Assembly (NCBI GenBank): GCA_009731375.1 | Contig: BJOX01000173.1 | Location: 450,958-478,696 of the forward strand | Origin: Paulinella micropora | Taxonomy: Eukaryota > Cercozoa > Imbricatea > Euglyphida | Length of the DNA: 27,739 bases | Reading direction: 5' to 3' | In this document: positions 11,027 to 18,300 of the stretch, piece after piece | Layout of the letters: each line of letters starts with the position of its first letter | Position numbering within the stretch: position 1 is the stretch's first letter | Notes under the pieces: generated by a model | Database searches by the model: none | Told to the model about the DNA's origin: nothing | Seen by the model: only the letters and a program-made list of their open reading frames with translations | Made by a program: the position numbers and the translations under genes

Positions 11027-13607
11027 CATACATACATACATACATACATACATACATACATACATACATACAGGTTACCCCTGCATGTGCGCCTGGTCAG
11101 GCCTGACCACTTAACACTGGCACAAGGTATGTATGTATGTATGTATGTATGTATGTATGTATGTATGTAGTATGTATGTATGTATGTATGTATGTATGTA
11201 TGTATGTATGTATGTATGTGGCTGGTCCGGCCTGAGCAATTGACACTGACACAAGGTATGTACATGTCTGTGTATATGTATGTATAGTCATGTATGCATG
11301 TGTGTTGTTTGTATGCATGCATGCATGTATGCAGGCAGCAGCGGCGCCACTGCCACACACATCGATATTGTTTTTTGTCGTTGTACGTACACGTGTTGTT
11401 TGTATGTATGTATATTTAGTTATGTGTATGTATCTAGGGAGCGGCGCACCACCGCCACACATCGATGTCACGGTCGGCCCACTGGAAGAACTGCCTGGTC
11501 CGTCCAATCGATATTATTTATCTATTTTATACTATTGATGTCATGGTCGGCCCACTTGAAGAACTGCCTGATCCGTCCTATCGATATTATTTATCTATTT
11601 GTGTCTATTTATGCACGGTCAGCCTACTCGAAAAACACTTCCTGGTCCCACCTATCGATATTATTTATCTATTTTTCTATCTTTCTACCACTTACGCTCG
11701 ATGTCAAGGCCAGTCTACTGGACTGCCCGGTCCTTCTCTCCTACCTATCGATATCATTTCTCTGTTTTTCTATTTATCATTCTCCATCGATGTCACGGTC
11801 GGCCCACTGGAACAACTGCCTGGTCCGTCCTATCGACATTTTTTTTTTCATCTATTTACCAACTGCATTGTTTGTTTGTGTTGTGTTTTAGCCCTGCAGA
11901 AGGGGAAAGGCCAAACGGACGGTACGTCAAATAATATTATTACATTTATTATGTAATTTTGCATCATATCTTGTTACAATATATCATGTAGACGCCGAGG
12001 ATGAGGACGACGATGACGATACAGACATGTTCGATACAGATACCGACCCGGTATGTCAACTCATATTGTCATATTTTTTTGATATTGCGTTTTATCATCC
12101 TCTGTTGTAGATTATATTATGTTATATCATATCATGAATATTCTTGTAATAGGGTGAGCTATGCTGCATGCTCTGCTCCCTCCCCGCCATTTGTCCACAG
12201 CTGGGCTCTTTCCCTAGCGAACAAAAAGACACAAACAACAACAAAAATTTGGCGTTGGTCTGTACTTCGTGCGAGCGTGTCGTGCATTTGCTCTGTCTGG
12301 CGCGACACTGGCGAGCGATCGAGGCGGTAAGTAAGTAAGTAAGTAAGTAAGTAAGCGAGTAATTAAGTATGTATGTATGTATGTAATGCATGTAATGGAT
12401 GTAATGTGCATGTATGCAATTATGTATTTATTCAATATATATAAAATGCATGTAGGCACAGTCCGGATTGCGGTTAGAACAGATCCCTCTGCTGCCCAAA
12501 GCCGGGTATGTAATATTATGTATTGTATGTATGTATTGTATGTATGTATGTATGCATGTATGTATGTATGTATGTATATATGTATGTATGTATGTATGTA
12601 TGTGTGTATGTATGTATGTATGTATGTATGTATGTATGTAGGCAATGTCCGTGCTGCTGCAGAGACCTGGTTTGGGCCACCTTGATTGAGGTATCTAAAT
12701 ATCTATATCTATATCTATATCTATATCTATATCTATATCTATTTCTATATCTATATCTCTATCTCTATCTCTATCTCTATCTCTATCCATATCTCTATCT
12801 ATATCTGTATCTATATCTATATCTATATCTATATCTATATCTATATCTATATCTATATCTATATCTATATCTAAATATCTATATCTATATATCTATATCT
12901 ATATCTATATCTATATCTATATCTACATCTACATCTACATCTACATCTACATCTACATCTATATCCATATCTATATCTATATCTATATCTATATATCTAT
13001 ATCTATATCTATGTCTATGTCTATGTCTATGTCTATGTCTATATCTATATCTATATATCTATATATCTATATCTATATCTATATCTATATCTATTTCTAT
13101 TTCTATTTCTATTTCTATATCGATATCGATATCGATATCGATATCGATATCGATATCGATATCTCTATGTATATCTATATCTATATCTATACCTCTATCT
13201 ATATCTCTATCTATATCTATATCTATATCCATATCTATATCTATATCTATATTTATATCTATATCTGTATCTATATCTACATCTACATCCACGTCTAGGC
13301 CGCCTTAGCACACATAGCCAAGCAACAAAAAAGCAATGTGAACGCTCCCTCCTCCTCCTCCGCCCCTTCTTCTCCCTCTCCCCGTTCTTCTCCTTCTCCC
13401 CCTTCTTCTCCTTCTTCTCCTTCTTCTCCTTCTCCTTCTTCTCCTTCTTCTTCTTCTTCTTCTTCTTCTTCTTCTTCTTCTTCTTCTTCTTTATCTTCTT
13501 CTTCTTTATCTCCTTTATCTTCTTCTTCTTCTTCTTCTTCTTCTTCTTCATCTTCTTCTTCTTCTTCTTCTTCTTCTTCTTCTTCTTCCACTACCCAGTG
13601 TGGCTGA
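7827..13607 (+). CDS. SLX1: SLX1-like structure-specific endonuclease (14 exons, predicted by hand)
   Basis: SLX1 is the catalytic subunit of the SLX1-SLX4 nuclease, which cuts branched DNA (Holliday junctions, flaps) in recombination and repair. Exons: 7827-7914, 8331-8368, 9384-9435, 9610-9706, 10115-10163, 10832-10869, 11074-11126, 11438-11497, 11892-11921, 11992-12050, 12153-12326, 12456-12505, 12642-12690, 13299-13607. All introns are GT-AG and phases fit, giving 381 residues. The GIY-YIG domain has YVGFTVNP (29-36), paired arginines 38-39, HNG (43-45) and catalytic Glu79 in LQFEWHW. The next block has [11 protein letters not shown] and [10 protein letters not shown]. An acidic linker (169-187) follows. 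The C4HC3 finger uses Cys193, 196, 225, 228, His233, Cys236, 265, 268. A poly-Ser/Pro tail ends the protein. Odd: the GIY triad reads FSY (13-15). The exon 4/5 junction is least certain; donors of introns 3, 4 and 8 are weak (GTC). Confidence 0.92.
7915..8330 (+). repeat. SLX1 intron 1: (GTAT)n
   Basis: The 416-bp intron is almost wholly GTAT tetranucleotide with GCAT and GTAC variants. It runs from just after the donor to the TGTTAG acceptor. The many frames reading through it are artefacts. Confidence 0.92.
8331..8368 (+). CDS. SLX1: SLX1 exon 2
   Basis: Acceptor TGTTAG, donor CAG/GTTAGT. It encodes [12 protein letters not shown], the SLX1 signature after the YVG. Its last 27 bp plus donor are copied six more times in the following intron. 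Confidence 0.93.
8342..9235 (+). repeat. 137-bp minisatellite carrying the exon 2 edge and 5' splice site
   Basis: Units start at 8342, 8475, 8612, 8749, 8886, 9012 and 9149 (spacings 133, 137, 137, 137, 126, 137). Each has the last 27 bp of exon 2, the donor GTTAGT, a (CTTA)n stretch and CTCATAC. Unit 1 is the real exon; the other six lack an acceptor. The array fills most of intron 2. Confidence 0.97.
9263..9292 (+). pseudogene. Partial copy of SLX1 exon 3 with its acceptor
   Basis: After an AG at 9261-9262, sequence matching the first 30 bp of exon 3 appears ([10 protein letters not shown] in frame). It then breaks into TACACACA repeats. There is no donor, so it is probably not a usable exon. 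Confidence 0.85.
9384..9435 (+). CDS. SLX1: SLX1 exon 3
   Basis: Acceptor CTGTTAG, donor CCAT/GTCAGT. It encodes [17 protein letters not shown] and the first base of Trp60. HNG directly after the arginine pair is the usual SLX1 order. A partial copy lies at 9263-9292. Confidence 0.9.
9436..9609 (+). repeat. SLX1 intron 3: (CTAT)n, (CT)n, (CTAC)n
   Basis: After GTCAGTTTG the intron is CTAT (about 9447-9494), CT (about 9503-9545) and CTAC-type repeats up to the ATCTAG acceptor. Confidence 0.92.
9610..9706 (+). CDS. SLX1: SLX1 exon 4 (catalytic glutamate)
   Basis: Acceptor ATCTAG completes Trp60. It encodes [21 protein letters not shown] with catalytic Glu79, then THPKKSLKL. Donor CTGCG/GTCGCC is chosen because the next candidate (ACA/GTAATA, 9716/9717) would put TGA in frame. 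It also fits the phase of the acceptor at 10114. Confidence 0.85.
9707..10114 (+). repeat. SLX1 intron 4: degenerate tandem copies of the exon 4 edge with (AAC)n
   Basis: The exon 4 end (AAAAGAGCTTGAA) recurs in diverged form at about 9765, 9885, 10032 and 10081. Each copy is separated from the next by (CAA)n, (TCA)n or similar. The last two units share a duplicated TGCTGGTGACAGAAACC segment that supplies the predicted exon 5 acceptor. Confidence 0.82.
10115..10163 (+). CDS. SLX1: SLX1 exon 5
   Basis: Encodes [20 protein letters not shown] leads into the VMLLML helix as in SLX1 proteins. Donor CAG/GTGGCT. The acceptor GACAG at 10114 is phase-consistent, but CCTAAG at 10130 is an alternative and the acceptor region is itself duplicated, so the left edge is tentative. 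Confidence 0.7.
10439..10485. other. Assembly gap (47 N)
   Basis: N run inside intron 5 between C-rich and CCCTCTCTC sequence. Confidence 1.
10538..10558 (+). pseudogene. Partial copy of SLX1 exon 6 with its acceptor
   Basis: The acceptor context and ATGCTACACGTGGAGC match exon 6. The copy has lost about 9 bp near its start and breaks off before the PW codons into CATA repeats. Confidence 0.82.
10832..10869 (+). CDS. SLX1: SLX1 exon 6
   Basis: Acceptor CACATGCAG, donor TTCG/GTAGAG. It encodes [12 protein letters not shown], the helix ending in the PW found before LPL in this family. A shortened copy lies upstream at 10538-10558. Confidence 0.9.
10870..11073 (+). repeat. SLX1 intron 6: (GA)n, (CAGA)n, (CTGA)n, (CATA)n
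   Basis: Four successive simple repeats fill the 204-bp intron. The last, CATA, runs directly into the CATACAG acceptor of exon 7. Confidence 0.93.
11074..11126 (+). CDS. SLX1: SLX1 exon 7
   Basis: Acceptor CATACAG, donor CAAG/GTATGT. It encodes [17 protein letters not shown], matching the LPL-strand-RPD segment of SLX1. The exon sits between a (CATA)n tract and its complement (GTAT)n. Confidence 0.92.
11127..11437 (+). repeat. SLX1 intron 7: (GTAT)n with copies of exon 7 and exon 8 edges
   Basis: GTAT begins at the donor itself and runs to about 11219. A copy of the exon 7 end with donor GTATGT follows (11221-11255, [11 protein letters not shown]). A copy of the exon 8 start, with a preceding AG, lies at about 11335-11369. 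Confidence 0.9.
11438..11497 (+). CDS. SLX1: SLX1 exon 8
   Basis: Acceptor ATCTAG, donor CCTG/GTCCGT. It encodes [22 protein letters not shown] followed by GPLE is typical of SLX1 after the RPD segment. Its 3' part is repeated four more times downstream. Confidence 0.88.
11498..11891 (+). repeat. SLX1 intron 8: 73-89-bp tandem array of the exon 8 edge
   Basis: Units with GATGTCACGGTCGGCCCACT and a TATCGATATTATTTATC intron part begin near 11464 (the exon), 11537, 11611, 11700 and 11789. Later copies are diverged. The real acceptor GTTTTAG follows the last unit. Confidence 0.92.
11892..11921 (+). CDS. SLX1: SLX1 exon 9 (30-bp microexon)
   Basis: Acceptor GTTTTAG, donor GACG/GTACGT. It encodes LQKGKGQTD. 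It is supported by clean splice sites and by joining exons 8 and 10 in phase. Confidence 0.85.
11992..12050 (+). CDS. SLX1: SLX1 exon 10 (acidic linker)
   Basis: Acceptor CATGTAG, donor CCCG/GTATGT. It encodes an Asp/Glu-rich stretch ([13 protein letters not shown]) between the nuclease domain and the zinc finger, where acidic linkers are common in SLX1. Confidence 0.88.
12153..12326 (+). CDS. SLX1: SLX1 exon 11 (zinc finger, first part)
   Basis: Acceptor GTAATAG, donor GGCG/GTAAGT. It encodes CxxC (193/196), CTSC (225/228) and HLLCLARHW (His233, Cys236), the first six ligands of the C4HC3 finger. Confidence 0.93.
12327..12455 (+). repeat. SLX1 intron 11: (GTAA)n then (GTAT)n from the donor
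   Basis: The intron starts GTAAGTAAGTAAGTAAG, so the consensus donor is itself the first unit of the repeat. It then drifts to GTAT and GTAATG. Confidence 0.93.
12456..12505 (+). CDS. SLX1: SLX1 exon 12
   Basis: Acceptor CATGTAG, donor GCCGG/GTATGT. It encodes [20 protein letters not shown]-x-x-G before the last CxxC is an SLX1 hallmark. Confidence 0.93.
12506..12641 (+). repeat. SLX1 intron 12: (GTAT)n from donor to acceptor
   Basis: The 136-bp intron is essentially GTAT throughout and its acceptor GTATGTAG is one base from the repeat unit. No distinct polypyrimidine tract is visible. Confidence 0.93.
12642..12690 (+). CDS. SLX1: SLX1 exon 13 (zinc finger, last ligands)
   Basis: Acceptor GTATGTAG, donor TTGAG/GTATCT. 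It encodes [16 protein letters not shown] with Cys265 and Cys268, then the W-x-x-LI segment that closes the SLX1 finger. Confidence 0.93.
12691..13298 (+). repeat. SLX1 intron 13: (CTATAT)n hexanucleotide
   Basis: 608 bp of CTATAT-type repeat with runs of CTACAT, CTATGT, CTATTT and CGATAT variants, ending CGTCTAG. Confidence 0.95.
13299..13607 (+). CDS. SLX1: SLX1 exon 14 (poly-Ser/Pro tail)
   Basis: Acceptor CGTCTAG. It encodes [15 protein letters not shown] followed by about 80 Ser/Pro-rich residues translated from a (CTT)n/(CTC)n microsatellite, ending TTQCG and TGA at 13605-13607. The tail length is likely variable between alleles. Confidence 0.88.
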   Translation, partial: AALAHIAKQQKSNVNAPSSSSAPSSPSPRSSPSPPSSPSSPSSPSPSSPSSSSSSSSSSSSSSSLSSSSLSPLSSSSSSSSSSSSSSSSSSSSSSSSTTQCG

Positions 13608-14561
13608 TCATGCAAAATTTCAATGACTGATGTACATATTAAATTATTTATTCATATTAAACTTAGTAGAAGCTTAATGTTGAGTCACCTGACTCAAGTT
13701 GCCTTTCTCCCCTTAATGTGGCGCGTGAGAGTCAGTGAAATGAAAACACGTCTTTTTCGTAGTCATGAAAGGCAAGGGGCAGTCCGTAGGCGAAATATCA
13801 CTCGGGGCGCCGGTACTGAAAGTTGAAGCCGACTTACTAAGTTATTAATAATAGTCATCATAGTAATGAAGTTATATATCGTCAACTTTGAATCACTGAC
13901 TGTTATTGTACTATTATAACTTGATACTGCGGCCTACGGTATTCAAGTAATATATTATAATCAGTCACATGATTATCAACCGGCTTGTCAGTGATATTGC
14001 GGCTGGCGACATTCCGAGCCAAAACGTAAAAAAAACTCAGGCTTCAAATTACTGTAGGCTTTTCAGATTTTGGATAAGATTTTGGACTTTGGTTGGAATT
14101 TCGATTTTGTGGCAACTTCAACATTTAATAAACTCCTGTAGTAGCCTCAAATTAACTGCTAGATCATCCGCAATGCGACCGAAAAATAGCGACTCATTTT
14201 CGCGAAATATTAGCTTTAAATTGTCGGAGAAATTTGAATCTTTATCCGCGGCAAAATCCGATGATGGCAAAACGTGACTACCTCAATACTGTATCATGTT
14301 AGTATTAATATTAATAACTTGAACACTGTGAAAATCGCAGGATCAGATGATGATACTCAGCCTGAGGACCAACCATTGAAATAATTAGTGAGTCACTGAC
14401 TCTAACGGCTTGGTTTAAAACTTGACCATTGTTGAATTTTTTCCCTCTTGAATGTAGTCACGGTTAGTAATAATCATCTTCAAGCCAAGTCCCGCGGCGA
14501 ACTCAGCCTGGTATTTACGCGCGGCCGCCAAACACTCAGTTTAGTGTCACAATAACTAATG
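13608..14561. other. SLX1 3' flank, no gene recognised
   Basis: AT-rich non-repetitive sequence with repeated GAGTCAC/CACTGACT words. An AATAAA lies at 14127-14132, but it is over 500 bp past the stop, so its use as a poly(A) signal is doubtful. A segment near 14148-14236 (AACTGCTAGATCATCCGC, TTTTCGCGAAATATTA) resembles the centre of the palindrome at 14562-14872 and may be an eroded relative. Confidence 0.5.
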
Positions 14562-14872
14562 TATTACTGGGTACATTCAAATGTCAAACTCAGCCATCAA
14601 AGTTTTATTAATAGTTAAGGGTCAGATTTCCTGAGATTAGCACCGGTCAGATTTCGAATTAGTGGTCAGAATTCAAATTAGTTCAATTTAACTGCTATAT
14701 ACGTCCGCAAAATGTGTATCATTTTTGCGAAATGTTACAGTTAAATTGAACTAATTTGAATTCTGGCCGGCGCTAATCCGAGGCTAAAATCTGACCGCTA
14801 ATCTGAAATCTGACCCTTAAATCAAATTTGATGGCTGAGTCACAAGTTGACACTTGAATGTACCCAGTAATA
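14562..14872. mobile_element. MITE-like long inverted repeat
   Basis: The ends are exact inverse complements over 19 bp (TATTACTGGGTACATTCAA, 14562-14580 against 14854-14872). Similarity continues inward almost to the centre, including 14669-14694 against 14738-14763 and an inner CGCAAAATG hairpin. If the element is 14564-14870, TA flanks both sides, as for Tc1/mariner-type MITEs. There is no coding capacity. The superfamily is inferred from the TA flank only. Confidence 0.8.
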
Positions 14873-14893
14873 TTAATAAGTACGTCATCATAC

Positions 14894-14897
14894 GGTG
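14894..14897 (+). repeat. 4-bp target-site duplication GGTG, left
   Basis: GGTG immediately precedes the 5' LTR and recurs immediately after the 3' LTR at 24852-24855. Confidence 0.85.
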
Positions 14898-15027
14898 TGT
14901 CGGCCGGCCCGTACATTACATAGTGGCATCAAGTGTTGTCCGGCTTGTCGTTACTTGACTCTTATGCTTGGTCTGCCCCTCTACAGTTGAGGTACGACTA
15001 AGTGTCAGAGTAGCTGTTCCGGTTACA
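14898..15027 (+). repeat. 5' LTR
   Basis: 130 bp, starts TGTCGGCCGG and ends GGTTACA. It is unusually short for an LTR, and no obvious TATA box is seen inside it. Confidence 0.97.
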
Positions 15028-15029
15028 TC

Positions 15030-15042
15030 TGGAGCCACTAAC
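15030..15042 (+). other. Candidate primer binding site
   Basis: TGGAGCCACTAAC begins 2 bp after the LTR. TGG is the complement of a tRNA CCA end, as expected for minus-strand priming. I cannot name the tRNA. Confidence 0.6.
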
Positions 15043-15394
15043 AAAAATTGAACGGGGTTTTGCTTTTGCTTTTCGTGAGGTTCACGAAAAGCTCAAGTTC
15101 TCACGTTTTTCTTGCCTTGTTTTTCTTGAGGTTTTGACACCTCGGAATTTCCGACAGAAAAGGGTGTTGACCTTTTTCAAGTTTTGCTTTAGACAGTTGA
15201 GCTCTCCTTAGGGGGAGAGGGATAGAAACAGATTGTGTGTGAGGTGTAGGAGCACGCACATTTGTTTTGTATTCGGTTGGAGGAAACAGGTGTCACCAGC
15301 ATAACTCATAAGCTGTGTGTGGAGCAGTTGTGTGTGTGTGCTGTGTGTGTCATTTGTTGCTTTCTCACATCTCTCTTCTCTTTCTCATTTCGAT
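15043..15394 (+). other. Retrotransposon leader
   Basis: About 350 bp between the primer site and the first in-frame ATG. The frame is also open from 15317, but no ATG occurs in frame before 15395. Confidence 0.8.
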
Positions 15395-18300
15395 ATGTTA
15401 CCACGTGAGAATAGGAGGAGGATGTTGACAGCAAGCAGCCCTTATTCTACACCAGCGTATACTAGGGGGGGTGGGTCTTTGGTACCTTCCTCTCTTGGTA
15501 CACGTTTTATGGGGGCAGGAGCCCTCACAGCGTCGAGTTCGTCGACAACAGGGGGAACACCTCCCTCTTTGCACTTCATCTCTGCTCGTCTGGAAGACGA
15601 TTTGAAGACGATGTGGCAGTTTCGTCTCACAGGTGATAGTTGGGCGGACCAGTTACCGTCCACAAAGGCATTGCAGACGGTCAGACAATGCATTAATGCT
15701 ATCTCGCCTGGTTCGACGAGGAACGTGTGGGACACACTTGTGATCGGACGCACCACAGTGGCCAATGTTATGGTGGCAGCAGAGATGGTGGTTCAGATTG
15801 CAGAAGCTGTGGGCATGGGGACCCACTACTGGACGCCTGAGAGGCTGGATGCGTCCAGATTGATGGCATCAACGGAGGGAATGGTCGATCTCAATATAGC
15901 GAGGTTGGGACAAGTCCAAGCTGAAGCCTGGGGCACCACTGCCATGGCTGGAGACCTTTCTCGTGACTTTGTCAAACGTCACGGACAGCCTGTGTACGAC
16001 TTGGTTGGCTGTTGGCCGTCTTGGGATGTCTTGGATCAAGGGCATCCAAGATGGACTGAAGTGCAAAAGTTTGCTCAGTTTCACAGTCAGGTTTGGGCCA
16101 GAGTGTCACCCACTGTGCACGCAATGGGCAACTTTATTTTTCGGCCCAAGAGTGGTGTTGGGGCTAAAGTGCTCTCAATAGACGACGTGTTCACGCCCAT
16201 TTTCGACGCAATGGATGGCTTCTGGGACAAGGCAGTCTCAGGGACAAAGCCCACTTGGGCTACAGCGGGATCGTCTGAAAATCTCGTCACGTTGGAACGA
16301 TTGCTGGTAGTGGATGCCATCGTTTATATGGCCAAAGCTTTTTATCATTTTGCTGTGGCTTGGGATGGCCAGGCAGAACGACGAAAGCTTGCGGTTTCGT
16401 CATGGAACCGTAAGATGGAAAAGAACGACGAGGAACGACGTCGTACTATTGAACGTCACCAGAAGGATGTGGACCGCCTTCTGGGTGACCAGAAGGCTTT
16501 TGCTCTGGACAATCAGAAGGTTGCAATTCCTAGGCATATCTCTGAGCTTCGTATGTGGCTGACAGAGGTACGTCGGGTCTGTCGTTCAGCTAACATTTAT
16601 ACGCCTGAGGATGTGGCCATAGTGGCTGATAGGTTCTTTCGTTGTCAGTCATCGGTGGACAACGAATGGCTTATGCAAAGCGAGGTGTGGGCAGCTTTTT
16701 GGGGAAAGCTGCAGTCTACTCGGTTCGACGCCATGTGTGTCGATAGTATTGGTCTGATGCTCGCAGAGAAGATGGGCTACCATGTTTTTGCCTCTAAGTC
16801 ACAGGAGGTCAGTCAGCTGCAGGCGGAGGTCAAGTGGATGGTGAATAAGAAGCCTGTACTCCACTACATGTTCCAGAGGATAATGGACATGGTGATTATG
16901 CTCACACCTGCAGAAGCCTTCAAATTGACGGCTGTGGCATTGTTCGATCTGAACAATCAAGTCTTTATTAAGATGGCGAAAGAGATTCAGACGGACACAG
17001 AGGTATGGGAATACCTCCTCAAGGGTACTGGACAGTCTACCCCTGAGGCCAGTCCGGAGATATGGAACGTGGATGAAGACGTGTTGGGGAAAGTCATGCG
17101 TCGAGTCCAGAAAACCATCATCGATGAGTGGAAGTGGTCGGGTCCGAGGTCAGGGACTCCCACTCAAGGTAATCAGAACCAGGGGGGAGGGGATGGTGCG
17201 GGACCATTCGAGCCCGGGGATGAAGTTTATTGGGGCCAGGGGTACTCGCGCAGGGGACCTCAGTTCTATGGTCAGAGACCCCAAGGGGGGCCGGGGCAAG
17301 GTCGTCAACGGTTCCAGAGGTCATACTACAACCCCAGGGTGCATAGGCCGTTGTGCATGAAGAAGGCGGGAGCCTTGTGGCTCAAATCGGGAGCCATGTG
17401 CAAGAGCAATTGCCAGAATTTTCATCCTGAAGGCTGGGATGACTCGGTGCAGAAGGAAGTCTTGAGGAAGGTACGCTACGACTATCCAGTGGGTCCCTTC
17501 CATGGCTTGTTGAATACGAATAAGTATTCGCAGGAGCTCAAGAACCTTCAGGATCGTGATCGGAAGGCATACGATCAGAAGGGATGGACGGATCCTGGTG
17601 AGGCACCTTATTTGAAGGGTGAATGGGAAAAGTTCAGGGTATGGAACCCTCTCACTTCAGATGGCGGCGACGCACCGGCGTCTATGGGAAGAGATATCCC
17701 GGGCAGGCACGGGAATGAATCCGTGGACCCCTCATGGAATTTACGGGGGTCATCGGATGCGTCCTCAGCAAGGTCGGCTGCTAGTTCTTCGTCGAGCTCG
17801 TCGTCTAGTTCGAGCGATCGGTCGGATCGAGGGCACCTTGACAACCGACGTAGTCGTTCAAGGTCAAGAGATCGTCGTAGTGATCGTGAGGTCACTCATG
17901 TATCGGGCGGTCGTCATTACGACGAGAGGGATGAAGCCCGAGATCGACGAGGATACGATCGAGGAGGGCATGTTCGTGGCGGATACGACCGAGGACGACG
18001 CGATTCACGGAATCGAGATAGGTCACCGGAGCGGAGCCGAGATCGATCTCCACCGCGACGTCGGGGAGGGCGTTCAGATTCACGGGAACGTCCCAACTCA
18101 AATCGGAGCCCGCAGTGGGGCGGCAATCAGGGTAGTTCCCTTTTTCCTAATGCAAATGTGTATGGGGGGGGTGCGGGAACTTTTCCCTCATCGCATATGC
18201 AGCAGGCGGGAGCAGGTGCTTACTATGCGGGTCCAGCTCCGGGGCAGCAGTTACCAGTAGGCTACGGGCAGCCGATGCAGCAGCAGTTCTACCAAGGGCA

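Noticed and set aside
13207-13615. Lys- and Glu-rich frames on the minus strand
   Set aside because: Antisense of the (CTT)n tract in the SLX1 last exon and of intron 13.
15317-15394. Polyprotein start at GTG 15317
   Set aside because: Non-ATG, and its 26 extra residues are low-complexity. The first in-frame ATG is 15395.
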